A stretch of DNA of 64,000 nucleotides from Syngnathus acus (taxonomy: Eukaryota > Chordata > Actinopteri > Syngnathiformes > Syngnathidae), in contig NC_051096.1 in the NCBI RefSeq assembly GCF_901709675.1, positions 7,963,001 to 8,027,000 of the forward strand. The letters run 5' to 3'. Position 1 is the stretch's first letter. Each line of letters begins with the position of its first letter. Of this stretch, positions 14,501 to 23,522 are shown piece after piece. The notes under the pieces were generated by a model. That model was not told where the DNA came from. It ran no database searches and worked only from the letters and a program-made list of their open reading frames with translations. Made by a program: the position numbers and the translations under genes.

Positions 14501-17500
14501 ATATCTCCATCCCAATGGACTGAACAAGACACTGGCATCCTGCAAAGTAAATCATTAAGATGATGTGCTAAATCAAGTTAATGTCGGTCGGTGCAAGGCC
14601 TCAATAGCCGCATGAAGAGACTTGCCATTTGGGTATCGCTAATCCTGGGTAGGGCAGAACTGACAACACTTGATAATAGGTCACGCAGGTAGTGACTGAG
14701 ATGTGGAAAGACTCTGCTGAATGTAAACAACTTCCCTGATTGTGCGGCCAAGAGGCATCAACAGTCAATGTTGCGGCAGACTTGCTTATCCAATACAATG
14801 AACACCATTGTTGGACACAAAGTTCACTATCAATTTTTGCCTCTGATGTTGCGCGGTCTCTGCAAAGGTTTCCAAAACATTGTTGGCTATAAAGCTGGAG
14901 TAGTTAGTTGCCAGGTTCTCCAGAGTAGACATCGGGATGGATGATAAGGACTTTTAGGGGACAGATTACATCACAGTGACAATACTGCATTTTTGAAAGT
15001 GCTAATGACGCAGTGGAAGGACAAGTTCAGTTTGCGCTACCCTAAGTCACAAAACACCATCTGTAATGGCAAACTTCATGCAAGCATCTTAATAAAGCGA
15101 GTGCAGCGTTTGCAGAGGCTAAGTATGTGATAGCTTTTGGCCATAAAAATAATGGAACATCTGACAATAACTCCGCTACAAGGCCAGTTTGATTTCGCTC
15201 CACTTGTTTAACAACTACCATGAATTAACACATGTCCATATTTATAAAAACAAGCAGGGGGTGAGAGTCGTTTGCCACCTCCTGATTCAGATATGATTTA
15301 ATGTCCGATTATCGAAGCACACTTAAAAGTCATTTGACAATCCATTCAAAATAACCTGCCAACCAACCAGAACAATTTGGTCTCGATTAGCATATGAGGA
15401 ATTTCTAATCCTAAAAACAAATGATTTTTTCTTTTTTTCTTTGGAGGGAGCGGAAGACAGACGACAAAAACCGTGGTCCCACGGCACCAAAGCGGCGCTC
15501 GTTTGATGTAGCGGCCGTTATTCACGTCAATTAATGAGCGACCAAGCAGAATACAGATAACACAAAGTTACACTCTTATAACTGCGACTGCATGCATAAT
15601 TTAGTGAAGGAAAAAGGACACTGATTTGTTTAGTGTGTGGGGGCAACCAAGTTCCTGTGCTAAATCAAGCATTGGCTATTCATCCAATTATATCATCCCG
15701 GTTATGGGGGAGTTTTCACACTTAAGGGCTTTGGTGGCAAGGATGAAGGATGGCTCGTGGCTAAACGGATGATACTACAGCGTATGCTACGCTCAGCCTC
15801 AGGCAGAGGAAACCCAAATTAATCTCGGCACCCGGAGAATTGAGTTCCTCTGCGACACAACGCATGCAGCGGAGTCTTTTTAAAAGGTCCTAGCTGAGTC
15901 ACACTGGTTGGATTTTAGATCAATTCTCGATGCCTCTTCAAATGGGCCATGACCCAATTTGGTCCTATAGCACTGCAAAATATGACACTTGGAAAGTCTC
16001 GGAACAAAGAGGACAATTCCTTTGTTTATTTGGCCACGGTCAGCAAACGGCTGAAAAGATAGTCCGTTACGGCAAAAATGACGTCAGGTGACTTGAGGTG
16101 AGAAGTGCACCACACCCTCGGACTGACGACCAGTCAATCACAAGGTGATCACGGTTGCAGCATTCACCGCTGCATGAAAGCCATCTTAGTGAACGGCGAC
16201 ATTGCCATCTTGTGAATGCCTTGTCACTTCATTTTTCACTCCAGAGGAATTCCACTTGCTTCATTCCTGTAGGTCTTGTATTTCGGAGGGCCTGGATGAG
16301 ACCATTGAATTGGAGAACGAGACAGACGAGTGAGTAGGCACTTTGGGGCTCCGGATCAAATTGGAGCCAAAAGTGACAATTGTGCCACACATTTATTTTG
16401 TCACTCAAGTAGACACAAGCTACTTTTTACAAAAATGGGAAATTGCTCTGTGCCATTTTGTTTCATCCCTTTGCCAAAATGGCAGAGCAATTTCCCATTT
16501 TCCCAAAACAGGACATTATGTCAAATCGACTGGACAAAATTGCACTGTTACGATTCAGTTACTGGTTTGACCTAAAACATGGCCAAAAATAGGCAAAAAT
16601 CTTCATCATTATTTTATTGCACTGGTCTCAGCACTTACTCCAAGTGACTTTGATGCTGCGTGCGAATAATGGCTTCTTCATGAAGAATACTAACAACGCC
16701 GCCGCCACGTTAACTCCATTAAAAGATTCCAGCTATCTTGAAGAGTCAGCTAAGTTCACGTTAATAGCATTTGGAGATCCGGGCCCATTTGGATATTGTG
16801 GTCGCCGAGCCCTAGGAATACTAATTACACATACTGTTGGTTTCAAGTAGCGCGGAATCCTCTCGGCCGAAGCAAACAAAAGAGCAATTAAAGTGGACAA
16901 TAACAACCGCTGTAATAATAAGGTGTTTTAATGAGCTCCTGCATGTCGGTCACCATTGACACACAGTTCATTTTAATAACGCACCTCATGTTACAAATAG
17001 TAATTGGTAGCTGCGAGCGATCCAATGAGTGCAACTGAAAGCAGCAGCAGCCGCCGCCGCCGTCTGAATTAGAGTCTTAATAGCACCATTCATTCATTCA
17101 TTCATTCATTCCCCTTTGCAAATGAGCATGGTAGATCTGTACGTGCTCAACTTTATCTGACAACAGCGGTCACTTTCCGTTTATTGAACACCACTGACCT
17201 CTACTGTATTCATTCACATTCATTTGGAAGTCCTTGGTTCTTTTGAATTTCGATTAAGACTACAAAAAAATGATGAGGGCATATTTGGTTGCAAAATGTG
17301 ATTAGACTATCACTCATGAATATTTGTAGAATCAACTATCCTATTAATTATTCTAATAGCATTGAAGTTTGCTCAAGTTGTTGTATATGAACTTTTGTCC
17401 CAAGTAAGCAACATTTTCACATTTTTTATACAAGCCAAGGTCCCTTACCTCATCAAGTGACTCCTGCGGCCATTAATTCCGCCGGCAGTAGGAAAACAAT

Positions 17501-20438
17501 TATCCGGCCGGCAGTCAAGCTCACGTTCCCTTTATTTTTCGTACACAATAATAACAACACTTTGCACTCAACCCTCCATCGTTGCTTTGCTATAAGAGAT
17601 GCAGGCTTCAAGCTACTCCAAGCTAGCCAGAGAAGCTTTCAACATGCTCCGACGCAAGTTTAAACAAACATGGCAATTTAGAGGAGGCTTGTCCAAAAAA
17701 AGCCAATCGAAGAAACTGCAAGCAAAATGACTTTGAGATGTGGTGAAATCACTTTTTCAAGACATAGCCAACTGTTTGAAAAATCAATCCAGTCTTCAGC
17801 GGTGTCTATTTTATGGGCACTTTTGAAAGAAATCTCTTAGCCACAGACACTTTTTTTTTTTCTATACACACAGTTGGGACACGGGCAGATAAAAATGCGC
17901 CCAGTGTCATAACAAAGCAAAGAAGCACGACAACAACAAAAAGCCATGAAACAATGAAATCCATCGATAGAAGCTCCCTCAGATTGGATGCGTGACAGGT
18001 ATTAAATCCTTCTCTCCCTCTGCATCGCCTAGCATCCTTCCGCAATTTCTCTCCCCCATCTTTCTTTGTTGCAAATGTAGTTGTGGGCTCCCACGGAGCT
18101 GCATGCTGACACCTGTCAGTATGCCAACGTTCAAGCTTTTCATTCTACCAACACTTCCGCCCCGAAGCCCTGCGCATAGCATAGAAGAAGGGATTTATTT
18201 TAAGAAATACATGACGCTGCGTTAACAATGAGACCATATTCAAGAATCTCCTATGCACAAGTATAGACACGGCAAAAGACCTAAAGTGCAATCGATTGCT
18301 CCCGTCCCCTTGTTTTAGCGTGCATGAGTGACTTGTGGGGGAATTAATTCAATACATTTTAGTAAAAGGCTTCAACAAAATGAATGCGACACCGTGAATG
18401 AAAAATGCGGCACGTGACAGAGGTCCGAGTCAAACCCAATGGCAGAGCTTGGCTTTCCCCCCATGAATCAATGAAACAGCCATTCTGCGCTACAAGCAGA
18501 AACCCTGTCAAATTCCTAAAGGTGTCACACAAAGTCAAAACTGCGGGGCTGTGCTTCTCGCTTATGTGATGAGTAATCCCCTGACCTGACCGAAAAAATC
18601 GAAAGCAACCATTCCATTGGCAATTTCTTTGTTTTGGAATCCAATCCGGGGGAACATGACTTCACGTTGGCTGCAAGTGTTTCTCAAATGCACAATGGCA
18701 AAATGCTACCTGGCTAGGCTCTAATGAGAGAAAGCAGCCTCTGAGCACTATTTACACTGTTACAATGTTAAGGTCATAGCTTGGGGCAAATTCCAAGCAC
18801 TAAATCCAAATAATCTGACTCTTGTCCCATTAACAACATACTTAGCCTGTCTGCTGTTAATCTTTCAAAAGGGTACCCATACCAATGAGGGCAAAGCGAG
18901 GAAGACCGCAGAACCTGAAGTCAAACTTAATGAGGAGTTGTGGTAGCAGATCAGAAAAAAGAATGGAATGATGACACAATTGATGATTTTGAAATTGTCT
19001 TACACACAAGGCAACTTCAGTTTGCATGAGAAATATAAATAGTTCAAACATTGCCTACAGCAAAACATGTCCTAGTGGGATGTTTCAAAGGTCACAAAGT
19101 CCAGTACAGTAGGTCAAAACTGGCGCTCAGAGACACATGCACTTCCTGAGGTCACGCACAAGGCCCCGCCCCGCCCCGCCCCTTTAAGAGACAACGCTAT
19201 TTGTGTTGAACCAAAATAAAACATATGCAAACACCTGCCTCTGCTTTGATAAACAACCACCAACCTTTGTACCACATTATGCATGAAACCAGTCATTGGA
19301 TCTTAATGTTTGTGCATTTACTGCTCATACTGTTTTTGTTTTAATATAGGGCTGGAAATTAAAACGTGATCTGATAGTTACAGCTCTGCATTTGTCCAAG
19401 CAATTACAGCCCTATCTTTCCATATCACATCCCCCTTAATGAAGCTGTTGATAGCTGTGACTTATTTAATTAGTATTTTAAAAATGTACAAAATACTTTT
19501 ACTGTTCGTGTAACTGAGGTTGTGAGCGCAAAGAGGAAGTCCGATCAGTGCAGGATCCACGTGACTCAATTGGACTGAACATTGTGATGACAGGTCACAG
19601 CGAATCAATCTGCTTCCGGGTTACAAACCGTCCGCAGTGGTGACGAGCACCAGCCTGGAACGTCAACGAAAGCCTCCATCTATCCCTTTTATCATTAATT
19701 CCCAACGACTTAGAAGATAAGAGTGTACCCCGCTGGCGGCACAACACTATCAATCACAGCGGTCACGGTCGAAGCGATTTCTCTCCACATTGTGCAACGT
19801 CATACTCCCACTCGGATTGCATTCAAAGTCTACAAAGCAAAGCCTCATTCATTTCTCACCTCCTATTTGAGTCAAGTGCAGTCCCAGTGGGAGTACGAGT
19901 GTGGAAGAAGACTGCCAAATCAGCACGAGACAAGTAGTCAACTAGACCGGCTAGCTAAATAAGACTCCAAGCGTCATGTTTAAATGTCAACCTTCCTTGG
20001 ACGTGCCAAACGTCCGGACCGTGACATTATTATCAACCGTTTGCACAAAAAAAAAAAAAAAAAAACCTTGAGGAAATGCTTCCTTCAGACAGCGTGACAA
20101 TGAGCAGCCATTCAAACAGGACAATCAACGCAACTACGATCGGGATTGCAATAATACGAATAATCATCATCATCTTACCATGGGTCGAACTCGTGGATGA
20201 TGCTCTCGAAGCGAATGACGGCGAAAAGTCTGGAGCTGAATCCGGCCAGGCAGGCCAGAAAAAGAATGCTGAACGAAAGTAACGACTGCCACCCAGCCGG
20301 CTGTGTCAGTCCGCCCGACAGGCCTCCTCTGCCGCCCGTCGCACCCGCGGCGCCGGCTCGGCTGTTCCCGTGCACCGAGCTGCCGGCATTAGCGGACGCT
20401 TTGTGCTTGCCGTCGCTGACTGCGTGGTGCTCCGCCAT
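548..20438 (-). CDS. stt3b: STT3B, catalytic oligosaccharyltransferase subunit (13 coding exons, 3' end outside window)
   Basis: STT3B transfers the preassembled glycan from dolichol pyrophosphate to asparagine in N-X-S/T sequons in the ER lumen, as the catalytic subunit of the OST-B complex that acts mainly post-translationally. The spliced exons (20438-20179, 12676-12568, 11045-10758, 9999-9934, 9073-8974, 8679-8581, 8012-7866, 5793-5745, 5260-5106, 3576-3365, 2735-2548, 1588-1417, 721-548) encode 673 residues without a stop, closely matching vertebrate STT3B. Family landmarks seen are EFDPW in the first luminal loop, GSFDNEG, the [10 protein letters not shown] loop (residues about 384-393), and WWDYG (586-590) followed by DNNTWNN. 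Multiple membrane helices fit the multi-pass fold. The start ATG has G at -3 and G at +4. The N-terminus is shorter and of different composition from human. The last roughly 150 residues should lie left of position 1. STT3A is excluded by the B-type N-terminus and the [12 protein letters not shown] acidic insert. Confidence 0.97.
722..2547 (-). other. stt3b: stt3b introns 12 (722-1416) and 11 (1589-2547)
   Basis: Ordinary intronic DNA interrupted by exon 12. Intron 11 holds a (GCA)6 run at 1879-1898 and an imperfect GTGTGC tract at 2514-2540, a few bases from the exon 11 donor. Nothing else recognised. Confidence 0.75.
1417..1588 (-). CDS. stt3b: stt3b coding exon 12 (WWDYG catalytic/sequon-binding motif)
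   Basis: GTCAG|G at 1588 and CTG|GTAAGC at 1417. Encodes [20 protein letters not shown], then [20 protein letters not shown] and [22 protein letters not shown] recognises the +2 Ser/Thr of the acceptor sequon. The NRT and NNT/NNS sequons are conserved N-glycosylation sites of STT3 itself. 172 nt. Confidence 0.96.
2548..2735 (-). CDS. stt3b: stt3b coding exon 11
   Basis: TTCAG|GCT at 2735 and GAC GG|GTAGG at 2548. Encodes [20 protein letters not shown] through [11 protein letters not shown]. It carries the last membrane helix ([20 protein letters not shown]) and the start of the C-terminal luminal domain. 188 nt. Confidence 0.95.
3365..3576 (-). CDS. stt3b: stt3b coding exon 10 (acidic insert)
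   Basis: CGCAG|TT at 3576; the donor is placed at AAG|GTTGGG (3365). Encodes [20 protein letters not shown] through [20 protein letters not shown] then LYDK. The acidic stretch is a B-paralogue feature. The donor is weak, but only this site keeps frame into exon 11 and reproduces the conserved YDKAGKVRKH junction. 212 nt. Confidence 0.93.
4690..4760 (+). mobile_element. Relic of a non-LTR retrotransposon reverse transcriptase (GVPQG box)
   Basis: Read from 4703 on the + strand, the frame gives [16 protein letters not shown], which closely resembles the GVPQGSVLGPLLFIIY-type motif of LINE reverse transcriptases. The upstream codons (IGTH) and downstream sequence carry no clear extension of the domain, so it is a very short dead fragment inside stt3b intron 9. 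The match is from memory of the motif, not from a search; a chance match is unlikely but possible. Confidence 0.55.
5106..5260 (-). CDS. stt3b: stt3b coding exon 9 (SVSE luminal loop)
   Basis: TTTAG|C at 5260 and TTT G|GTAAG at 5106. Encodes [20 protein letters not shown] through [16 protein letters not shown] is the external-loop motif whose Glu positions the acceptor sequon in the STT3 family (established knowledge). 155 nt. Confidence 0.96.
5261..5744 (-). other. stt3b: stt3b intron 8
   Basis: Short intron between exons 8 and 9. Its main content is the (CCAG)n microsatellite at 5474-5526. Confidence 0.8.
5474..5526. repeat. (CCAG)n tetranucleotide microsatellite
   Basis: About eleven uninterrupted CCAG units (5481-5525) with one imperfect unit before them, inside stt3b intron 8. 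The open frames across it (Gly-Trp-Leu-Ala repeats) are artefacts. Confidence 0.95.
5745..5793 (-). CDS. stt3b: stt3b coding exon 8 (49-nt small exon)
   Basis: TTTTTAG|GA at 5793 and ACT GG|GTGAGT at 5745. Encodes [15 protein letters not shown] between two split Gly codons. It is too short to stand out as an open frame and was found by looking for the residues missing between exons 7 and 9. Both splice sites and phases fit exactly. Confidence 0.94.
5794..7865 (-). other. stt3b: stt3b intron 7
   Basis: About 2.1 kb of intron. It contains a 20-nt A run at 6977-6996 and a second GGCC-rich run near 5978-5991. No exon, RNA gene or coding relic recognised. Confidence 0.75.
7866..8012 (-). CDS. stt3b: stt3b coding exon 7
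   Basis: CCCAG|GC at 8012 and ACA G|GTACG at 7866. Encodes [20 protein letters not shown] through [21 protein letters not shown], a cytosolic segment plus membrane helices. 147 nt. The acceptor tract on the + strand is a C/T-poor run of G and A. Confidence 0.95.
8581..8679 (-). CDS. stt3b: stt3b coding exon 6
   Basis: TTCAG|CT at 8679 and GCC G|GTAAGT at 8581. Encodes [20 protein letters not shown] then [12 protein letters not shown], which matches STT3B. The exon is read from the reverse complement by homology and by phase with its neighbours, because its open frame is short. Confidence 0.94.
8974..9073 (-). CDS. stt3b: stt3b coding exon 5
   Basis: CAG|GTG at 9073 and ATC G|GTATG at 8974. 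Encodes [20 protein letters not shown] then [13 protein letters not shown], a membrane helix followed by a basic cytosolic turn. 100 nt, ends in phase 1. Confidence 0.95.
9934..9999 (-). CDS. stt3b: stt3b coding exon 4
   Basis: CAG|GTG at 9999 and ATG|GTAAGT at 9934. Encodes [20 protein letters not shown] then YM, one membrane helix. 66 nt, phase 0. Confidence 0.94.
10758..11045 (-). CDS. stt3b: stt3b coding exon 3 (DNE catalytic loop)
   Basis: CAG|GTC at 11045 and TGG|GTATGT at 10758. Encodes [20 protein letters not shown] through [10 protein letters not shown], covering several membrane helices and the luminal [10 protein letters not shown] segment. That segment holds the second acidic motif of the STT3 active site. 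288 nt, 96 codons in phase 0. Confidence 0.96.
11046..12567 (-). other. stt3b: stt3b intron 2
   Basis: 1.5 kb, AT-rich, with short A and T runs. No coding or repeat feature recognised. Confidence 0.7.
12568..12676 (-). CDS. stt3b: stt3b coding exon 2
   Basis: CTCAG|G at 12676 completes the Trp codon from exon 1, and ACG|GTACGT at 12568 closes in frame. The exon encodes [20 protein letters not shown] then [16 protein letters not shown], the highly conserved first luminal loop of STT3. 109 nt. Confidence 0.95.
16432..16501. repeat. Near-perfect inverted repeat / hairpin, 27-29 nt arms
   Basis: The left arm (16432-16460, AAAATGGGAAATTGCTCT...) is the reverse complement of the right arm (16475-16501, ending GAGCAATTTCCCATTTT) except for two extra bases in the left arm. 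The loop is 14 nt (16461-16474). Either strand could fold into a stem of about 27 bp, the size of a short pre-miRNA-like hairpin or the core of a palindromic MITE. Confidence 0.85.
19163..19183. promoter_or_regulatory. Tandem GC boxes inside stt3b intron 1
   Basis: Four back-to-back CCCCG/CCCGCC units give consecutive Sp/KLF-type GC boxes on the minus strand, about 1 kb downstream of exon 1. They stand out against AT-rich surroundings. They could mark an intronic promoter or enhancer, or be a short low-complexity run; function is inference. Confidence 0.35.
20179..20438 (-). CDS. stt3b: stt3b coding exon 1 (start codon, N-terminal tail, first membrane helix)
   Basis: The exon starts at ATG 20438 and ends TG|GTAAG at 20179, splitting the Trp codon of the EFDPW motif. 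It encodes a Gly/Ala/Ser-rich cytosolic tail beginning [10 protein letters not shown], then [17 protein letters not shown] and the first hydrophobic helix ([12 protein letters not shown]). It ends in [10 protein letters not shown], which carries a luminal acidic residue known in the STT3 family to take part in metal binding and catalysis. 260 nt. Confidence 0.95.
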
Positions 20439-20775
20439 TTCTGCGTGCGGTGGAAGTCAGTCGGTTTGCTAGAGTCCCCCTCCAGCCAAAACTAGCCTAT
20501 CTTCTTCCGCTCCGTGCTGATGTAAGTTCCCTTGGTTTGCTGCCTTGCCAGGAATTTCGAAAGGTTTTCGGATAAGATTTGGACTGGTAGCGGTTACATC
20601 CCGCGATGCACCGAAACCGCAACAGTGAACCCGCACGACGCTCCACAGCACCGGTGGAAAGAGGAAGAAGAGATGCGATGGGCGGGGTTACCGGAAGCTG
20701 TCGCGGCCTGTTACAAATTGACAGGTATTGGAAGGCGGGACTACGTACCGTTCGACCAATGGGAGAACAGGGGTT
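20439..20775 (-). promoter_or_regulatory. stt3b: stt3b 5' UTR and GC-rich TATA-less promoter
   Basis: The sequence just upstream of the start codon is CpG-rich, as is exon 1. It contains a GC box (GGGCGGGG, about 20679-20688), a second GGCGGG at about 20732-20738 and a CCAAT box (CGACCAATGGG, 20754-20764; ATTGG on the coding strand). GC boxes plus a CCAAT box without a TATA box fit a housekeeping promoter such as STT3B needs. The transcription start is not determined. Confidence 0.6.
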
Positions 20776-21291
20776 GAGTTGACTGACAGAAACAACACAC
20801 CACTTAAAAGGGAGTCCAATTCAGCGTTGACAGCCAACTTTGAGCTTTTTGAATTGGTGTCAATCTGGCGCTGTCTGCTAAGGAAGCCCCTGCTAAAACA
20901 TTCATGGGAAAGAATATGCATGTTTTTGTGGGAGTTGTACACTTGCAAGATTGAAAACAGGAATCTAATAGCATCAATGCCTTTGTGCAGTCATGTGAAT
21001 AGAAATGCTCGTGTCACCAGATCATGTCAATCACTTCATAAAACACAGCATTCATTGGATTACAGTATACATAAAGGCCATGATGAACGATGGCACGTTT
21101 TACTTAAATATTGAAAATAAATGCTGAAATTGGGAAGGGATAACATACTATATTGTGTTGTTTGAAAATGGTTGCTTCAGAAAGAGCCAACATTTGACTC
21201 CAGACAAGCGTTCTGCTATACTTGTACGCAAGATTGTGACGTTCGTTCTTTTTTTAATGTTTAATATGAAAACGATTACTCTCGTGACGTT

Positions 21292-21306
21292 TGGGCGCCC
21301 TCTCGT
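21292..21306 (-). promoter_or_regulatory. Candidate CTCF-like motif
   Basis: GGGCGCCCTCTCGTGG reads CCACGAGAGGGCGC on the minus strand, agreeing with the CTCF core CCASYAGRKGGC at 11 of 12 positions by eye. It sits in the gap between stt3b and tgfbr2, where a domain boundary would be plausible. A sequence match alone does not show binding. Confidence 0.3.
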
Positions 21307-23472
21307 GGTCAAAGAGCCCAATGCAGCCGCTTTGTGCGTTTATGCTTACGCCTTGCTTAATGCGCATACAACGTGTGGTGCGTGATACACTCTTAACACG
21401 CTGGTTGGTTTCAAAATACAACATTGTGATGCAGCAAAAACGCCATTCATCTTTCCTTTTGCAGCAATAATATTTACAGCCAGCCACTTCCCCCAAAACG
21501 AAATGATTTAACATTAAAATGAAATATTCATGTTGAGAAAATTGCAGTGAAGTTCGAGTCGGCTTAACGGAATTGTGGATTGGGGCTATGGTCTGGAGAG
21601 GGTTAGGGGAGATAAAACGATGATCACACGCTTTTTACATGGATGGGTAGATGAAAGGCGAATGAGGATTATTATGGGAAGTGAGGATCATCTTGAAGAG
21701 TACATTGGCAGAAGTGGATACAAGTTTGGGGTTCACAAGGATAGCACAGAAACAAAGGGTAGACGCAGACACATGACATATTGCGCATACACATCAATGT
21801 CAATATCAATGGGATGGAAAAAAAGACATGTTTGCATGTGCAGATTATAATATGACGAGTTGCCTTTTTCAAAATGCCAAACACAGATGAAATGAATGGG
21901 CAAGACATTACCCAGCTGTCTCGACACAAAAGACTTGAATATTTGCATTGCTTTTCGCCTTTGTGCTTGCACCCCAATAACACCAGCCAATTTTCTTCTT
22001 GGCATTCGAAGGTGTTTATACTGCTCTACAGTAGCCAAAGGCCAAAGCATAGTACTTGGCAAGAAATACGCATTGGACTTTGCTCTGTAGAGCTAATCTT
22101 CAGCCTATATTGACAGAATTTACTCTAAATGTCTCAAATTCGTAAAAGGTTTGAACGCAAAATGTCATCTCACAGGACAGTGAAGAGCGTGAAAAAGTAT
22201 ACTTGAGGAGCAAGATGGAGATAATTGATTGTTTTGCCACTTGGCTGTACATGACATTTTAACGGTCAGTGCTGCCACAAAATAATTTGTCGTTCGCTTT
22301 TAATGGCGCTGGCGGGTTAAACACATGCAAAGGGGGAATAATGAGGCACGACTCGGTGAGGTGGTTCTGCAGAATGCTTACCTGTGCGCTCTCATCAGCG
22401 ACAGCCCATTTCACTCGGCGCACGCCTCATTTCTCCGACAGTCAATGGGGCTCAGGGAAGTTGTTCAACCCTGATGTGAACATGGCACAGTAAGGCCCAG
22501 GAAAGAAATGGGCTTGTTGCACTTTATGATGTCAAGACAAGCTAATCTCAAATTGGTTTCTTTCTTTCACCTTATATGCTCAGGCTGCTGCTTATCTTGA
22601 GAAGTACATGAGTGATCTGCAGGGCAACCCCGTTTTATTTTCACGTCAGCGCATGGAATGTAAAATAGCCCAGTCAATGGCCATTATGTATTAATCCATC
22701 CAGCTTTGATTGATGTTTTTATTCATCTTTGCAAAGCACATGATGAATTAGTGCTTCTTTGAGACTAGGAGAACTGACACGTTGACAGTTTTCCCATATC
22801 GAATCTGCCTTTTGATTTCTTACTTTGCTTCCAAATACATTAATCACAAGAAAGGGGGGGGGGGATCCAATTATAGTATCTATGTCAGTGTGAATATTGG
22901 CCTTTTGAATATCGCCACTGCACATACGAAGGTTCCAAAAATTGAGCGAGATGGAGCCTCACAGACAGCCTGAAGGGATGTCTTGACTTTGAATTGACAA
23001 GAGGTAGAGAGATAAGCAAAGAGAAGTGAAGTGGAGATATTGAACTGCCTGCGAGCAAAATGTCACACACACAAATTCTATTCAACATCTTCACAGCACC
23101 TGTTGGTTGCCTTATCAACATTTCACTTGGTTCAAGAATCCTCCCCATGAACTTTTGAATGAAGGTGACATCCAAATAAAATATGATATCTATCTGCCAC
23201 TGGCGAGCTTGACAAAACACACCTCTTGTTACTTTCTTGAGAGGCTTATTTGAGCTTTTATCAATACGCACGACAACAGATGAATGTTCAACGGCGGCAC
23301 TGGGACCGCGCACTTTATTCTGCAGTGATCACAAAAACAATTAGGCCGTGTACGACGAAGAAGTCGCCGAGCACTCGAGATGGATGGACAACGGATGGTT
23401 GGGTCGATGGAAAGAAATGAAATGGCTGACGGGTAAAGAATGAAAGGAGGGATGGACCAAAAGACTGGTGGG

Positions 23473-23522
23473 TGGATGGATGGATGGATGGATGGATGGA
23501 TGGATGGATGGATGGATGGATG
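23473..23522. repeat. (GGAT)n microsatellite
   Basis: About twelve GGAT units. It produces artefactual Ser-Ile-His-Pro repeat frames on the minus strand. Confidence 0.95.

Larger units (their letters stand above)
12677..20178 (-). other. stt3b: stt3b intron 1 (7.5 kb)
   Basis: The largest intron in the gene. It holds (CCTTG)3 at 12840-12857, a long inverted repeat at 16432-16501, (GCC)n at 17041-17063, (ATTC)5 at 17091-17111, a GC-box array at 19163-19183 and A19 at 20047-20065. No exon or recognisable coding relic was found on either strand. Large first introns often carry regulatory DNA, but nothing here proves that. Confidence 0.75.

Noticed and set aside
20728-21114. Plus-strand open frame of 128 codons diverging from the stt3b promoter
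   Set aside because: Considered as a divergent gene sharing the CpG promoter, but the protein is unrecognisable and no downstream exon was found. A divergent non-coding transcript remains possible.
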